Assembly: GCA_016844425.1 (NCBI GenBank)
Contig: JAERML010000183.1
Location: forward strand, 1 to 7,698
DNA length: 7,698 bases
Direction of reading: 5' to 3'
Source: Bacteroidota bacterium
GTDB lineage: Bacteria; Bacteroidota; UBA10030; UBA6906
In this document: piece after piece, positions 1 through 6,617 of the stretch
How positions within the stretch are numbered: the stretch's first letter is position 1
Layout: each line of letters starts with the position of its first letter
Position numbers and translations under genes: made by a program
The notes under the pieces: generated by a model
Told to the model about the DNA's origin: nothing
Seen by the model: only the letters and a program-made list of their open reading frames with translations
Database searches by the model: none

Positions 1-303
1 CAAGTTTTTTCGTTTGCCGTTGATGAGAATTAACGTTCTACTCACTCCCATATTTCTAATTTCCCAAGGATCCAACAATGCCGTAGCATCATTAACAGGA
101 GTTTGGACAGTGTTAAATGAAGGAACACGATATTGAAGAATTTTATCAAAAGAGTTCTGTCCGGAACGAGATATCTCTCGAAATGGAAGGATATCAATTG
201 GCAATGGAGAATCTGTAACGGTTCTTGAAGAGGCTCTTCCACCGACAGTCACAATCTCCGGCAATTGTTTTGCGGATTCTTCGAGCACAACATCCAGAGT
301 TGT
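1..303 (-). pseudogene. TonB-dependent receptor, plug-domain segment in shifted frame, 3' partial
   Basis: This 101-codon stretch continues the receptor in the frame one base away. It starts TTLDVVLEESAKQLPEIVTV, the usual link from the carboxypeptidase-like domain (V-L-EE-A--L-EIVV). It then reads GGRASSRTVTDSPLPIDILP, a TonB-box/plug entry motif. Further on are ISRSGQNSFDKILQYRVPSF and SRTLILINGKR, which match the plug signature 'L.....PSF....D......I.IRG....LVLINGKRR'. The upstream stop in this frame (TAG at 306-304) means it cannot start on its own. Inserting one base near 304-309 fuses it to the signal-peptide segment. The beta-barrel lies beyond position 1. The plug similarity is clear. 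Whether the living gene is intact cannot be decided from the window. Confidence 0.82.
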
Positions 304-584
304 CTAACCAAAACCGTTTTTGTCGCGTACCCCACGGAGGCGAACCTGACATCATACTGGCCTGCCTCGTCTAATTTTAGCCGGTACTTTCCTTGGGTGT
401 CAGTGGTAGTGCCTCGTTTCAGAGACCTCACCGACACGTCCGCACCAACCAGGCTAGCCGACACATTAGCACCAACGACCGGATTACCACCACTGGTCAC
501 CGAGCCCGTCAATTCTTGAGCCAATAGACTCAAAGGCGTGACGAGCAAACACAAGACGGCAAGCTGTAAAGTTTTCCCGCACAT
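249..584 (-). CDS. TonB-dependent receptor, N-terminal segment (frameshifted)
   Basis: This is the start of an outer-membrane TonB-dependent receptor, which would import a bound ligand using TonB/ExbBD energy. I place the start at the ATG at 584-582: a GGAGGA Shine-Dalgarno lies 4 nt upstream of it, whereas the alternative ATG at 596 overlaps that site. Residues 1-23 are a signal peptide (MCGKTLQLAV, then a Leu-rich core ending SLLAQ|E). Next comes a carboxypeptidase-D regulatory-like beta-sandwich, with ELTGSV, NPVVGANVSA, TTTDTQGKYRLKL and YDVRFASVGYATKTVLV, as is common ahead of Bacteroidota receptors. After VLV the frame breaks near 304-309: this frame runs on with unrelated residues to a TGA at 249-251, while the true continuation (plug domain) is open in another frame from 303 to 1. 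The break is either real, making a pseudogene, or a single-base sequencing error. The ligand cannot be told. Confidence 0.85.
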   Translation of the reverse strand: MCGKTLQLAVLCLLVTPLSLLAQELTGSVTSGGNPVVGANVSASLVGADVSVRSLKRGTTTDTQGKYRLKLDEAGQYDVRFASVGYATKTVLVRQLWMLCSKNPQNNCRRL

Positions 585-596
585 GGATTCCTCCAT

Positions 597-949
597 TGTT
601 GTGAATGATGTTAACTTGCCCCCAGTGAAAAACTCTAAAAGGTCGGATGAAGCCTTGTGCAGTGGTAACGAAAGACGCGAAGAGGCATTTCCTCTTTACG
701 AATTCACGTTCAGAACTCCGCGCGCGACGTTAGGTTGACCCGTCGAGCGGTTGGCTTTTTCGAACGGATGTCTACACCGATAATAGCAATTCACCCCTCG
801 ACATGCAACCTTTTTTTTGCCGACCACAATGCTACATAATTATTGGTGGGATTCAGCTCGCGAAAGCCGTGTTTCGTTCGTATATTCGACAGGTTCACAT
901 TGTTCATCGAGCCTTAACGACGGATTAGCCACGGCACAGAGATTGACTC
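597..949. other. Non-coding stretch between receptor and IS remnant
   Basis: I find no credible gene here; the short open frames on both strands show no recognisable protein. It must contain the promoter of the minus-strand receptor, but I see no exact TTG / TAnnTTTG match close to that gene. A small hairpin (AAGAGG-CATTT-CCTCTT, 680-696) and a run of eight T at 811-818 stand out, without clear function. The left end of the decayed IS probably lies in roughly 800-949. I cannot fix its terminal repeat because the right end of the element is gone. Confidence 0.5.
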
Positions 950-2208
950 ATGCTCATCGACCGCCACAAACAGATGAATTTATTCGACTCCATACTCCCC
1001 ACAACAGCTGTTCAGATGAACCCCGAACCGAAGCAGATTGCTCAACTGCTGGACAACGACGGTCTTTTTCAATCCGTGAAGAATGATCTGTCAAGACGCC
1101 ACCCTCATAACGCTACGTCGGTCGTGGCCGGCACAGCACACCTGTAGAGAGGTCGTCCTGCGCATGCTCTTGTTGAAGCATCTGTATTGTTGGAGCTACG
1201 AACGAACAGAGCATTTTGTGAACGACAGTCTGAGTCTTCGTCAATTCTGTCGCATCTATCTGGAAAAAGTACCGGACGACGCAGTGCTTGTTCGCTGCGC
1301 ACAGCTCATCAGCGATGAGACTCTGCTGGCTCTGCATGAGCACATCGTTCACGAAGCGCGACGACATACGGTGACGCGCGGGAAAGAAACTCCGTATCGA
1401 CACGACAGTCGTTGAAACCGACATTCACCACCCCACCGATAGCACACTGCTTCAGGATGGTGTCCGGACGCTCACACGTACCACCAGTACAGTGCGTGAC
1501 ATCGTTGCCCGCCATGGTGAACGTCTCCGAGACTTTACGCGCAGCGCCAAATGACGAGTACTCAATATTATCAAGTTCACCAAAGGCAGAACAGATGAAG
1601 CAGCCAAGTCCACAACACGTGCCTATCAGCAGTTGTGCGAGATAACCCGCCGCACTGTGACGCAAACCGAGCGCATCAAAACAGTCGTGCAGAATGACAA
1701 ATCACCCGTAGCGAAACGCTTTATAAACAAATGCAATCAACAACTGTCGACCGTGGAAAAAGTCATCGACCAAACCCGCCGCCGTATCATCCACCAGGAA
1801 CAGGTCCCGTCGGAAGACAAGGTTGTGAGCATCTACATCCATGTCCGTTGCGGTGAGAGTAAGTGTGTATTTCCGGCACTGCCGCAATTCAAGGGAGTAG
1901 ACGACATTGTAATGGATAGTTCCTGGTTGAGAAGAATAATTCATGAATGTGGAAAAGAAGAATGTTGTGCACGATCAACAGGTTGGCGGGGCGGTGAAGC
2001 GTAACCGGTTGAAACGGTAGCGAACCACACTCACAGATCCATCGCCGCGGCAAGCGAACGCGACCCACAGAGTTTGGTCACTTGGTCAAGATTCAAGAAA
2101 CTGACGGCGGCATCATCTCCGATGTTCAAATTCTGTTCCACCCAACCGCTGATGTTGCGTTGCTCGAACCATCGATTGAAAAGCATATCATGACGTTTGG
2201 GCGGCCAC
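950..2208 (+). pseudogene. Decayed IS transposase (ISNCY/ISDol1-like or IS5-like DDE type), C-terminally truncated
   Basis: Pieces of one DDE transposase follow each other in changing frames. The start reads MNLFDSILP, then NPEPKQIAQLLDNDGLFQ and KNDLSRRHPH (frame of 950). A short piece reads RGRHSTPVE near 1123. EVVLRMLLLKHLYCWSYERT and NDSLSLRQFCRIYLEKVPDD follow (frame of 1083). Then come LRIDTTVVETDIHHPTDSTL, carrying the first catalytic Asp, and RDFTRSAK, which ends at a TGA (1552-1554). After the stop come AYQQLCEITRRTVTQTERI and VEKVIDQTRRRIIHQEQVPS, up to about 1834. About 187 bp later, from 2022, the protein resumes with EPHSQIHRRGKRTRPTEFGH and LLEPSIEKHIMTFGRP, where it stops. The second Asp and the Glu of the DDE triad should lie further on and are absent. 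At least three frameshifts, one stop, one insertion and the lost C-terminus make it non-functional. The family name is from memory of the motifs; 'DDE transposase' is secure. Confidence 0.85.
1835..2021. other. Foreign ~187-bp segment inside the transposase remnant
   Basis: The transposase reads ...EDKVVSI up to about 1834 and resumes with EPHSQIHRRGK at 2022. Related transposases, as I recall them, have only one residue (usually Phe) between those two points. The stretch between is therefore extra. I see no clear terminal inverted repeat or target duplication. The plus frame gives a Cys-rich peptide of low plausibility. The minus frame, read from about 1944 down to 1835, looks more protein-like (NYSSQPGTIHYNVVYSLEL, TLTLTATDMDV), so it may be a scrap of another gene. 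I do not recognise its family. Confidence 0.45.
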
Positions 2209-2212
2209 GTCC

Positions 2213-2470
2213 TATCACCTCGCGCAGAACTACCCGAATCCGTTCAATCCTTCAACAGTGGTCCGGTTCAGCGTGACCAACGGAGGATTCGTCTCGTTGA
2301 GTGTGTACAACATGCTCGGCCAGGAGGTGGCAACGCTGGTCAAAGAAGAGCTGAACGCGGGCACATAGGAGGCATCCTTTGGCGGCACTGGCTTTTCGTC
2401 GGGCACGTATATGTATCGCCTTACGAGCAATGGTGCGACACAGACGCGCGAGATGGTGCTCTTGAAGTAA
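2213..2470 (+). pseudogene. Orphan T9SS type A C-terminal sorting domain (remnant of a secreted protein)
   Basis: This segment encodes a complete Por/T9SS type A sorting domain of about 85 residues: YHLAQNYPNPFNPSTVVRFS, then GGFVSLSVYNMLGQEVATL, VKEELNAGT, FSSGTYMYRLTSNGATQ and TREMVLLK before TAA. In intact proteins this domain closes a secreted or surface protein and directs it through the type IX system. Here there is no passenger: only the out-of-frame transposase fragment precedes it, with the junction at about 2208-2213. The domain also carries a TAG at 2366-2368, where relatives normally have a Tyr codon (TAC/TAT) in AGTYE. No start codon or ribosome site suits it. It is the tail of a destroyed gene, probably truncated when the IS was inserted or deleted. 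Confidence 0.85.
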
Positions 2471-2486
2471 AAGAAAAACATCAATT

Positions 2487-2513
2487 TCCTCCCGGATCCC
2501 GTTCCGGGCAGGA
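2487..2513 (+). repeat. Stem-loop after the sorting-domain remnant
   Basis: An inverted repeat CCCGGA / TCCGGG (2491-2496 with 2503-2508) encloses a six-base loop. It can extend by TCCT / AGGA across a one-base bulge. It lies 16 nt after the TAA at 2468-2470 and has no T tract. It may help protect the 3' end or assist the terminator just downstream. Confidence 0.5.
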
Positions 2514-2516
2514 GTA

Positions 2517-2566
2517 GAGGCCTCACCAACAGACCCTGACCCCTGTTGCGTGGGGCCTCGTCTTTT
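2517..2566 (+). terminator. Intrinsic (Rho-independent) terminator
   Basis: A long stem pairs GAGGCC (2517-2522) with GGCCTC (2554-2559), continues through CAC/GTG, and closes with CAACAG (2527-2532) against CTGTTG (2543-2548). There is one bulged C and a loop of about ten bases. It is followed at once by GTCTTTT. This is about 45 bp past the end of the sorting-domain remnant, so it presumably ended transcription of the lost secreted-protein gene. It now separates the decayed region from the regulator downstream. Confidence 0.75.
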
Positions 2567-2709
2567 GTTGAGGTCGCAGGTTCCCTATCGAAGCTATGGG
2601 TTCCGCTCAGAACCACCAGCCAGAGGAGCCACAGACTAGAGATTGCAGCAACGAGAACGAGTTCCTGTTCAACAATCCTTAAGATCGTTATGCCGATTTC
2701 TTGCTTGGA

Positions 2710-2740
2710 TTGCGAATGCAGAAAAAGGACATTATATTTG
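2710..2740 (+). promoter_or_regulatory. Bacteroidota-type housekeeping promoter for the regulator gene
   Basis: TTG (2710-2712), a 20-bp spacer, and TATATTTG (2733-2740) match the Bacteroidota -33 TTG and -7 TAnnTTTG elements with the expected spacing. The transcription start would be near 2747, giving a leader of about 30 nt before the ATG at 2778. Its position downstream of the terminator and upstream of the regulator fits. Confidence 0.6.
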
Positions 2741-2777
2741 GTGTCCGACAAACTTTGCATATCGTAGAGATGCAGTC

Positions 2778-4328
2778 ATGACGGTGCGTTTGAGTTTGAT
2801 GATAATAGTAGTTTTTTCCGGCTTACAAGATTTGCTGGCCCAGCAGTACCAGCTTGTCCACTACACTAAGGACAAGGGCCTCCCGGGCAACCAGGTGTGG
2901 AGCATCTATCAGGACAGCAAGGGTTACATGTGGTTCTCAACGTCAGCGGCGTTGGTTAAGTACAATGGGAAGGACTATAAGCTTTATAACAAATCAACCG
3001 GTCTTCTTGAAGACTTCGCTCTTAACGTCAATCAGGACGGGAAGGGTGATATCTGGGCTGGGTGTCCCGGAGGCGTCAGTCGTATCAAGAAAGACAAGGT
3101 GGACACATGGAAGATAGGCAAGTTTGATGATTTCTTTAACGTGTTTGTGGACTCCTACGATAGGGTGTGGGCATACAATTTTCAGTTTGCGGGCGACTTC
3201 TACGTCATTGAAAAAGACTCCCTCCACAACTATTCAGAACTCTACGGGCTCAAGAATCAGAGAATAGAGTGGATCGCGGAGGACAGAGAGGGTGCTGTTC
3301 ATCTGCTGACTAAGACTGGCAAGATCTACAAGTTCTCTGTGCGTGCGATGACAGAGTTACACCTTGGAGATTTTCTCGACCAATTGCGGCCAAGAATGTT
3401 CTTCTTCGACTCTCATGGAAACATGATCCTTTGCGGCAACGCAGGGGTCGCAAGAATCTCATTCAATGGGAAAGCCGGCAGAGCTGAAATGGAGTGGCTT
3501 CTCAAAGAATCAGCAATGTTCGCCCTTGAAAGTACGAATGGATATTATTGGATTGCCACGCGCGACAATGGACTGTTTCGCCTGAACCCCGGAAGGGGAG
3601 GACACAGCATCAAAGGAGAGATGCTTCACATAACTGACCAAGGAGGTCTTACAACAAACAATCTTTTTACTCTCTATGAGGATCGAGAGCAGAATATATG
3701 GATTGGTACAAACTTGAAAGGAATTTGCAGATTGTCGAGCATGATGTTCATTTCATTTGGAAGAAATGAAGGGTTCAAGGAAGAAGCTATCCTTGCTGTT
3801 GCACACAACCGAGGCTCATTATATTGCTCGACAGAAAGAGGGATCTATGTGTTCAATCATGACCGTTTGACAAAACTCAAAATCCACAAGCAGGGCGAGT
3901 CATCATCTGCGGATCGATTCTTTCTGAGCATGTTGCCGGCAACTGATGGCACGTGGATTCTTGGCTCTGCGCCGGGTCTTTTTCGTTTGGGAAAATCCGG
4001 TCAACTTGAAACGATCGGTTTGAGTCAACTCGTCGTCCAGACATTCCTGCGCGACTCAGCAGGCGGCGTTTGGATTGGCACCAACAAGGGGATCTACAAA
4101 CTTCAAGAAAATAGGGCTCCCTCCCCACAAGACTTCGGCCTCCGCAACAGATACATTAACAGGCTGCTCGAAGTCCGCAAGAAGGACCTCTATGTTGCTA
4201 CAGACAGCGGCCTGGTTATCATAGAATGGGACTTTGTCGGCCGCCGAGAAATCGATTCGCGTTATGACAACCAAAGACGGCCTGCTTTCCGATATGATCA
4301 ACGACATAGCAATCTCGCCGAACGATGA
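2778..4328 (+). CDS. Propeller-sensor sigma-54 activator, N-terminal part (two-component-regulator-type beta-propeller)
   Basis: The ATG at 2778 is chosen because it opens a signal peptide (MTVRLSLMIIVVFSGLQDLL, then AQ|Q). The 45 in-frame codons upstream of it have no such character and overlap the promoter. Behind it comes a periplasmic beta-propeller of Reg_prop type. I count eleven blade cores up to residue 482, for example WFSTSAALV 52, IWAGCPGGV 92, YWIATRDNGLF 257, IWIGTNLKGI 307, VWIGTNKGIY 431 and LYVATDSGLVII 471. These are the sensor repeats of hybrid two-component systems, in which paired seven-bladed propellers bind a ligand such as an oligosaccharide breakdown product. From about residue 486 the frame gives unrelated residues and ends at TGA 4326-4328. 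The frame one base over carries the remaining three blades and all output domains, in the reading frame at 4234-6258. The two are probably one gene split by a one-base insertion at 4233-4235 (TTT where TT would read on as D-L-S-A-A-E). The ligand is unknown. Confidence 0.85.
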   Translation: MTVRLSLMIIVVFSGLQDLLAQQYQLVHYTKDKGLPGNQVWSIYQDSKGYMWFSTSAALVKYNGKDYKLYNKSTGLLEDFALNVNQDGKGDIWAGCPGGVSRIKKDKVDTWKIGKFDDFFNVFVDSYDRVWAYNFQFAGDFYVIEKDSLHNYSELYGLKNQRIEWIAEDREGAVHLLTKTGKIYKFSVRAMTELHLGDFLDQLRPRMFFFDSHGNMILCGNAGVARISFNGKAGRAEMEWLLKESAMFALESTNGYYWIATRDNGLFRLNPGRGGHSIKGEMLHITDQGGLTTNNLFTLYEDREQNIWIGTNLKGICRLSSMMFISFGRNEGFKEEAILAVAHNRGSLYCSTERGIYVFNHDRLTKLKIHKQGESSSADRFFLSMLPATDGTWILGSAPGLFRLGKSGQLETIGLSQLVVQTFLRDSAGGVWIGTNKGIYKLQENRAPSPQDFGLRNRYINRLLEVRKKDLYVATDSGLVIIEWDFVGRREIDSRYDNQRRPAFRYDQRHSNLAER

Positions 4329-6258
4329 ACTAGTTGTCGCAACAGGCGATGGGATGACGGTGATAGGAAAGCAAACGTCGTATAATATCATAGATGGTTT
4401 GAATAGCCGATTTGTGATCGTTCTGCATTTTGATCGGAAAGGCAGGTTGTGGGCTGGAACAGATGATGGCCTTCATCTCCTTCAGAAGGAGGAAGGGCGG
4501 TTCAAGGTGATTTCCACCTACTTCCACAAGGACGGCTTGATGTCGAGTGAGTTCACCAGGAATGGAACGATGTTCGAAGACGATCAAGGACGCATCTGGT
4601 TTGGGGCCTACGGTGGGTTGACGGTGTATGATTCTCGGGAAGAGCCGGCTACCACGGTGAAGCCACTCTGCTACCTGTCGTCTCTTGAGGTAAATGACTC
4701 GATCTGGAGTACCGTTGAAGGGGTTGGACCGAGGCTCGATCACACGCAGAACAAATTGCGGTTCCTTTTTGAAGGTCTCACATTTTTCAATGAAGACGCA
4801 GTAAGGTTTCAGTATTATCTGGAACCTCTTGAAACCCCTTGGTCAAACACCACCAATATGCCAGGTGTCTCTTATGGCTATCTGGAACCGGGACTCTATT
4901 CGTTTCATGTAAAGGCTATCAGCCCGTTTGGACTTCCAAGTGATGCACAAAACCTTTCGTTCACGATTCTCGCGCCGTTTTGGAAAAGGCCTTGGTTCAT
5001 TCTGGTTGGTGCGACCTTCCTTATTCTCACCGGGTATCTGGTGAATGACTATCGTCTGGCACGCGTCAGGCAAAGAAATCTGCTTCTCGAACAATTAGTC
5101 ACAGAGAAGACATCAGAGCTTCTGACGAGTAAAGAAAAGATTGAAGAACAGTATCAGGATCTGCTGGAGGCACAGAAGCAATTCGTAGAGAAGGAAAAAC
5201 TGGAAAAGGCGTACCAGGAGATCCAAAAACTCAAAGACAGACTGGCCACGGAAAACATTTACCTCAAGGAAAAGCAAACAACGGTTCACGAAGTGAGTTC
5301 CATCGTTGGCAGGAGTGAGGCAATGCGGCAGGTGCGGGAAAAAATCGTGGAAGTCGGGGCCACAGACTCCACCGTCTTGATTACCGGTGAGACGGGAACG
5401 GGAAAGAATCTCATTGCTGAGGCAATTCACGCGTCAAGCCCAAGAAGGGATCGCGCACTAATTACAGTTAATTGCGCGGCCATTCCGGAGGGTCTCGTTG
5501 AGAGTGAGCTTTTCGGTCACGAAAAGGGGGCGTTTACAGGGGCGAACGAACGAAGACTGGGGAAGTTTGAGATCGCAGACGGCAGTACGATTTTCCTCGA
5601 TGAAATTGGTGATATGAGTCTGGCTATTCAAGCGAAATTGTTGAACGTTCTCCAAGAGAGAAAGTTCTCGAGGGTGGGTGGTAATCAGCCGACAAAGGTG
5701 GATGTGAGGGTGATCGGTGCAACGAATCACGACCTCGAAACGTTTGTAAAAGATGCTAGATTCAGGAACGACCTCTATTACCGCATGAACGTTTTTCGCA
5801 TCCATATTCCTCCTCTTCGTGAACGTATTGAAGATGTTGAACCGCTCACCAAGTACTTCATCGATAGATCATCCAAAACCCTCAAGAAGGAGATCAACGC
5901 AATAACGAAAGGAGCATTGCAGAGCCTGGAGCGTTATGCCTTCCCCGGCAATGTTCGGGAGCTTGAAAATATTATTCAGAGAGCAATGATCATATGCAGC
6001 GGAGATGTTCTCACCGCAGACGAGATCGTCCTTCAGTCTAGCTACGGACAGCAGATGAAGGAAGGAAAGTTTGCCGCTGGTGAGCTTAACATGACGCTAG
6101 AAGAAGTTGAGAAAGAATACATCCTCAGCGTTCTTGAAAGGACGGGCTGGAAGATCCGGGGTAACAATGGCGCCGCTCACCTCTTGGGCTTGCACCCCAA
6201 CACTCTCAGGTCTCGTATGGCTAAGCTCAAAATCCCATTCACACACACACAACACTAA
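4234..6258 (+). CDS. Propeller-sensor sigma-54 activator, C-terminal part: Y_Y_Y, membrane helix, AAA+ enhancer-binding protein
   Basis: Residue numbers start at the TTG at 4234. Three last propeller blades come first (LVVATGDGMTVI 33, LWAGTDDGLHLL 72, IWFGAYGGLTVYD 121), making fourteen with the upstream part. A Y_Y_Y domain (about 170-247) is followed by one membrane helix (about 253-271, FILVGATFLILTGYLV) and a long coiled coil (about 278-346). The cytoplasmic part is a sigma-54 AAA+ ATPase (about 353-600): Walker A GETGTGK 385-391, the sigma-54-contacting GAFTGA 432-437, Walker B IFLDE 453-457, sensor ATN 496-498, likely arginine fingers in FRNDLYYR 510-517, and PGNVRELEN 571-579. A Fis-type HTH ends it (about 640-666, GAAHLLGLHPNTLRSRM). 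It should drive open-complex formation at sigma-54 promoters. No histidine kinase or receiver domain is present, so the signal would pass directly through the membrane. As an independent gene it would lack a signal peptide and start in mid-propeller, so it is best read as the rest of the gene starting at 2778 (about 1159 residues together). Confidence 0.9.
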   Translation: MSAAEKSIRVMTTKDGLLSDMINDIAISPNDELVVATGDGMTVIGKQTSYNIIDGLNSRFVIVLHFDRKGRLWAGTDDGLHLLQKEEGRFKVISTYFHKDGLMSSEFTRNGTMFEDDQGRIWFGAYGGLTVYDSREEPATTVKPLCYLSSLEVNDSIWSTVEGVGPRLDHTQNKLRFLFEGLTFFNEDAVRFQYYLEPLETPWSNTTNMPGVSYGYLEPGLYSFHVKAISPFGLPSDAQNLSFTILAPFWKRPWFILVGATFLILTGYLVNDYRLARVRQRNLLLEQLVTEKTSELLTSKEKIEEQYQDLLEAQKQFVEKEKLEKAYQEIQKLKDRLATENIYLKEKQTTVHEVSSIVGRSEAMRQVREKIVEVGATDSTVLITGETGTGKNLIAEAIHASSPRRDRALITVNCAAIPEGLVESELFGHEKGAFTGANERRLGKFEIADGSTIFLDEIGDMSLAIQAKLLNVLQERKFSRVGGNQPTKVDVRVIGATNHDLETFVKDARFRNDLYYRMNVFRIHIPPLRERIEDVEPLTKYFIDRSSKTLKKEINAITKGALQSLERYAFPGNVRELENIIQRAMIICSGDVLTADEIVLQSSYGQQMKEGKFAAGELNMTLEEVEKEYILSVLERTGWKIRGNNGAAHLLGLHPNTLRSRMAKLKIPFTHTQH

Positions 6259-6364
6259 GCCCACTCCTCGGGTACAGTGGCCCGCCGTTTTTCCTATTCT
6301 CAGCAAGACCCACGATTGACCACCCCTGCTATTTTCGAGAGGGGCTACCCATCTCTTCCTAACG

Positions 6365-6383
6365 ACTCCCCAAAGTGGGGAGT
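6365..6383 (+). terminator. Hairpin, possible terminator of the activator gene
   Basis: ACTCCCCA pairs perfectly with TGGGGAGT around a three-base loop (AAG). It lies about 107 bp past the stop at 6258 and is followed by GCGTTCTT, a poor T tract. It could end the activator transcript or be a structural site; termination is only suggested. Confidence 0.45.
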
Positions 6384-6459
6384 GCGTTCTTGCCCACCTT
6401 CCGGCATTTCTTGGATGCTGAAACTCGAACCTTGTGGTCGTCACTGAATCGACAAGCGA

Positions 6460-6492
6460 ACGAAATCTCGTGCATGGACGAAATCTCGTGCA
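6460..6492 (+). promoter_or_regulatory. Tandem 15-bp repeats, candidate enhancer (UAS) for the sigma-54 activator
   Basis: ACGAAATCTCGTGCA occurs identically at 6460-6474 and 6478-6492, a period of 18 bp. Each copy contains the inverted arms ACGA / TCGT (four-base gap), as expected for a dimeric HTH protein. The repeats are centred about 110 and 127 bp upstream of the start site predicted from the sigma-54 element at 6568-6582. That is a normal distance for enhancer-binding protein sites. The Fis-type HTH encoded just upstream is the obvious candidate binder, by inference from position. Confidence 0.6.
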
Positions 6493-6567
6493 CCAACACT
6501 TCATGCGGGACGTGGGTATATCTTACTATCCATTTTCATAGCAACAGATTAGCAAGTCCAGGTCCAC

Positions 6568-6582
6568 TGGCACGATAGTTGG
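6568..6582 (+). promoter_or_regulatory. Sigma-54 (RpoN) -24/-12 promoter candidate
   Basis: TGGCACG-ATAG-TTGG matches the consensus TGGCACG-N4-TTGC at every fixed base except the last (G for C), with exact spacing. Transcription would start near 6594, about 24 nt ahead of the ATG at 6618. It is about 310 bp downstream of a sigma-54 activator gene and about 75 bp downstream of the tandem repeats. That context makes chance occurrence less likely. The changed base is in the important -12 GC pair, which lowers certainty. Confidence 0.6.
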
Positions 6583-6617
6583 GCATCTCACGCTGGACCT
6601 TCCAAAAGACTCAGCGC

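Larger units (their letters stand above)
6259..6567. other. Regulatory intergenic region after the activator gene
   Basis: No gene is supported here. It holds a hairpin (6365-6383) and two direct repeats (6460-6492), and leads into a sigma-54-type promoter (6568-6582). A long minus-strand open frame over this region has no protein-like features and is taken as chance. Confidence 0.55.

Noticed and set aside
680..696. Six-base-pair hairpin AAGAGG/CCTCTT as a terminator
   Set aside because: The stem is short and AT-containing, there is no T tract on either strand, and no gene ends nearby.
1309..1665. 118-codon minus-strand open frame
   Set aside because: The plus strand here encodes recognisable transposase motifs; the antisense frame is a shadow.
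2230..2760. 176-codon minus-strand open frame
   Set aside because: It is antisense to the clear sorting domain and crosses a strong terminator and a promoter; there is no recognisable protein in it.
2643..2777. 45 in-frame codons ahead of the ATG at 2778 as part of the sensor protein
   Set aside because: They overlap the candidate promoter and would bury the signal peptide inside the protein; the composition is not protein-like for this family.
4226..4240. Programmed +1 frameshift joining the two regulator frames
   Set aside because: There is no slippery sequence, no in-frame stop at the shift site, and no obvious stimulating structure; simple mutation or error is more likely.
6460..6492. 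CRISPR-like repeat
   Set aside because: There are only two 15-bp copies separated by 3 bp; no spacers and no cas genes. An operator or enhancer fits better.
6097..6504. 135-codon open frame on the minus strand over the end of the activator and the intergenic region
   Set aside because: It is antisense to the conserved HTH and has no recognisable domain, signal or ribosome site.
6579..6617. TTG at 6579 as start of the STAS-like gene
   Set aside because: It falls inside the -12 element of the candidate sigma-54 promoter, and the added 13 residues show no STAS character.
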